A stretch of 6,382 nucleotides of DNA from Actinomycetota bacterium (GTDB lineage: Bacteria > Actinomycetota > Acidimicrobiia > Acidimicrobiales > Ilumatobacteraceae). Below, one piece after another: positions 5,588 through 6,382 of this stretch; position 1 is the stretch's first letter; each line of letters begins with the position of its first letter. The stretch lies in the NCBI GenBank assembly GCA_009705435.1, contig WLTJ01000097.1, positions 1 to 6,382 of the forward strand, given 5' to 3'. The translations under genes and the position numbers were made by a program. The notes beneath the pieces are model-generated. The model was not told the DNA's origin. It did not search any database and worked only from the letters and a program-made list of their open reading frames with translations.

Positions 5588-5896
5588 ATGAATGTTGCCG
5601 AACTAATTGACATCTTGAGTGATCTTGATCCAGAATCCAGCGTCGAGATGGCTATCGTCGCCCCTGTTGGCAAAGGGTCAGACGAGATCACTGTCGATCA
5701 GTACGAAGTTGAAGGAATCTTGCCACGTGACCCCGAAGACCACGATGGGGCGATGGTTGTCTGGCTGATTGGTGGTGAGCCTGAAGATGTCGAGGAATTC
5801 ATTGATGCTATTGGTGGAGAAGAAGACCCCATGCACACCACTCATCAAGCAGAAGTCATAGATTTGGGTCGCGCCGCCCAGGCACGCCGTACATAA
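5588..5896 (+). CDS. Acidic hypothetical protein, 102 residues
   Basis: I do not recognise a named family, although the opening LIDILSDLDPESSVEMAIV resembles a short N-terminal module seen in several small bacterial proteins. It has 26 Asp/Glu against 5 Lys/Arg, with basic residues clustered at the very end (RAAQARRT). The middle (about 29-71) alternates short hydrophobic strands (MVVWLIG) with acidic loops, and an acidic helix PEDVEEFIDAIGGEED follows. No signal peptide, membrane segment or Cys is present. The ATG at 5588 has only GAGAG one base upstream, too close for a good Shine-Dalgarno, so initiation may be weak or controlled by the adjacent hairpin. The DUF4236-like gene starts 14 bases after its stop, suggesting one transcript and possibly linked roles. 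Confidence 0.75.
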   Translation: MNVAELIDILSDLDPESSVEMAIVAPVGKGSDEITVDQYEVEGILPRDPEDHDGAMVVWLIGGEPEDVEEFIDAIGGEEDPMHTTHQAEVIDLGRAAQARRT

Positions 5897-5910
5897 TCTC
5901 GGAGGCCCAC

Positions 5911-6141
5911 ATGGGATTTTCATATCGCAAACGAGTTCGTACCGGAAAACGGTCGTGGCTGAACATCTCCAAGCGTGGCATCAGCGGTAGCGGTCGCATG
6001 GGACCTTTCACGATCAACTCGCGGGGACGTACGAGTTTTCGCTTGGGCAGAGGCCTGAGCTATCGCGGCGGATGTGCCTCGGTGATGGTCTTCGCTGTGG
6101 GTGCAAGCGCTGCACTGACTGTGCTGATATCACGCGTATGA
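5911..6141 (+). CDS. DUF4236-like small basic membrane protein, 76 residues
   Basis: The N-terminal 54 residues match the DUF4236 pattern as I know it: MGFSYRKRVRTGK, then WLNISKRGIS and GPFTINSRGRTSFRLGRGLSY. This is a Gly/Ser/Arg-rich repeat of short strands of unknown function, often found near membrane or phage-related genes. Residues about 55-73 are hydrophobic and form one membrane helix, ending SRV, so the protein is probably tail-anchored with its basic domain in the cytoplasm. It has 15 Lys/Arg and not a single Asp or Glu. GGAGG at 5901-5905, five bases before the ATG, is the strongest Shine-Dalgarno in the window and fixes the start. The 14-base gap to the acidic protein gene supports an operon. 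Confidence 0.8.
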   Translation: MGFSYRKRVRTGKRSWLNISKRGISGSGRMGPFTINSRGRTSFRLGRGLSYRGGCASVMVFAVGASAALTVLISRV

Positions 6142-6185
6142 GCAGGTATGCCCGGCTCCGCCACACCCGTTTGCGAGACTAGGTC

Positions 6186-6382
6186 ATGGCTTTTGGTCAA
6201 TCCCCCGGTCCCCCAGCGTCGCATTCGCAGTTAAAGCAACTCGCAGATTTACTGAGTGCTGCTGGCTACAGCGATTTTCGCGATGCCCGAGGTCCGATGC
6301 ATTTCAATCAACGTCAAGCAGGTGGCAAATTTACCCGCCAAGAAGCTGAGGATTTCATCGCCCAACTTGAACAAGAAGCCGA
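6186..6382 (+). CDS. Conserved actinobacterial hypothetical protein, N-terminal part (3' truncated by window)
   Basis: The frame from ATG 6186 stays open for 65 codons to the window edge. The product begins MAFGQSPGPPASHSQLKQLA, followed by a Leu/Ala helix, GYSDFRDARGPMHFNQRQAGGKFTRQEA and another acidic helix. I recall this opening and the DARGPM...QRQAGGKFTR.EA pattern from a conserved actinobacterial protein of unknown function; this is memory, not a search. The visible part looks like two short helical segments joined by a basic Gly-rich loop, with no signal peptide. The Shine-Dalgarno is weak (AGG two bases upstream). It starts 44 bases after the DUF4236-like gene on the same strand and could be in the same transcript. 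Confidence 0.75.
   Translation, partial: MAFGQSPGPPASHSQLKQLADLLSAAGYSDFRDARGPMHFNQRQAGGKFTRQEAEDFIAQLEQEA

Noticed and set aside
6147..6233. 28-codon open frame starting ATG 6147
   Set aside because: Out of frame with the better-supported gene at 6186, no motif, and short enough to be chance.

Overview
The window looks like chromosomal DNA of a moderate-GC actinobacterium. My best guess is a member of the Acidimicrobiia or a related aquatic lineage, but this is inference, not proof. It rests on a short group-2 type sigma-70 factor, two genes with candidate leaderless starts (TAnnnT seven bases before GTG), and a right-end protein whose DARGPM...NQRQAGGKFTRQEA pattern I recall from actinobacterial hypothetical proteins. 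No mobile element, CRISPR array, rRNA or origin is visible.

Left third (1-3040). The 3' part of a Gfo/Idh/MocA-family oxidoreductase gene (+) runs in from the edge. It meets a secreted trypsin-fold (S1) serine protease gene (-) tail to tail, and the two share a CTAG at their stop codons. Upstream of the protease lie an inverted repeat around a -10-like element, and an intrinsic terminator that reads rightward, against both flanking minus-strand genes. About 320 bases without a convincing gene follow. Next comes a CmcI-like (cephalosporin hydroxylase family) SAM-dependent methyltransferase gene (-). The protease part of this stretch is visibly more AT-rich than the sigma-factor gene: hand counts gave 25/60 G+C at 1141-1200 against 39/60 at 4021-4080. 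The stretch lies on the 3' side of a tRNA-Val gene, so it reads like an accessory patch for secreted and surface functions.

Middle (3042-4910). tRNA-Val(TAC) on the minus strand is divergent from the sigma-70 factor gene (+). The sigma gene is convergent with an inositol-monophosphatase family gene (-), with 8 bases between their stops. These look like ordinary core genes.

Right third (4911-6382). A 60-base divergent promoter region separates the phosphatase from a rightward run of four small genes. They encode a 189-residue unknown protein, a strongly acidic 102-residue unknown protein, a 76-residue DUF4236-like single-pass membrane protein with no acidic residue at all, and the start of a conserved actinobacterial protein that runs off the right edge. 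The acidic and basic proteins are encoded 14 bases apart. They are the most system-like pairing here, although nothing in the window shows what they do. I did not find clear evidence of a wholly new biological system.
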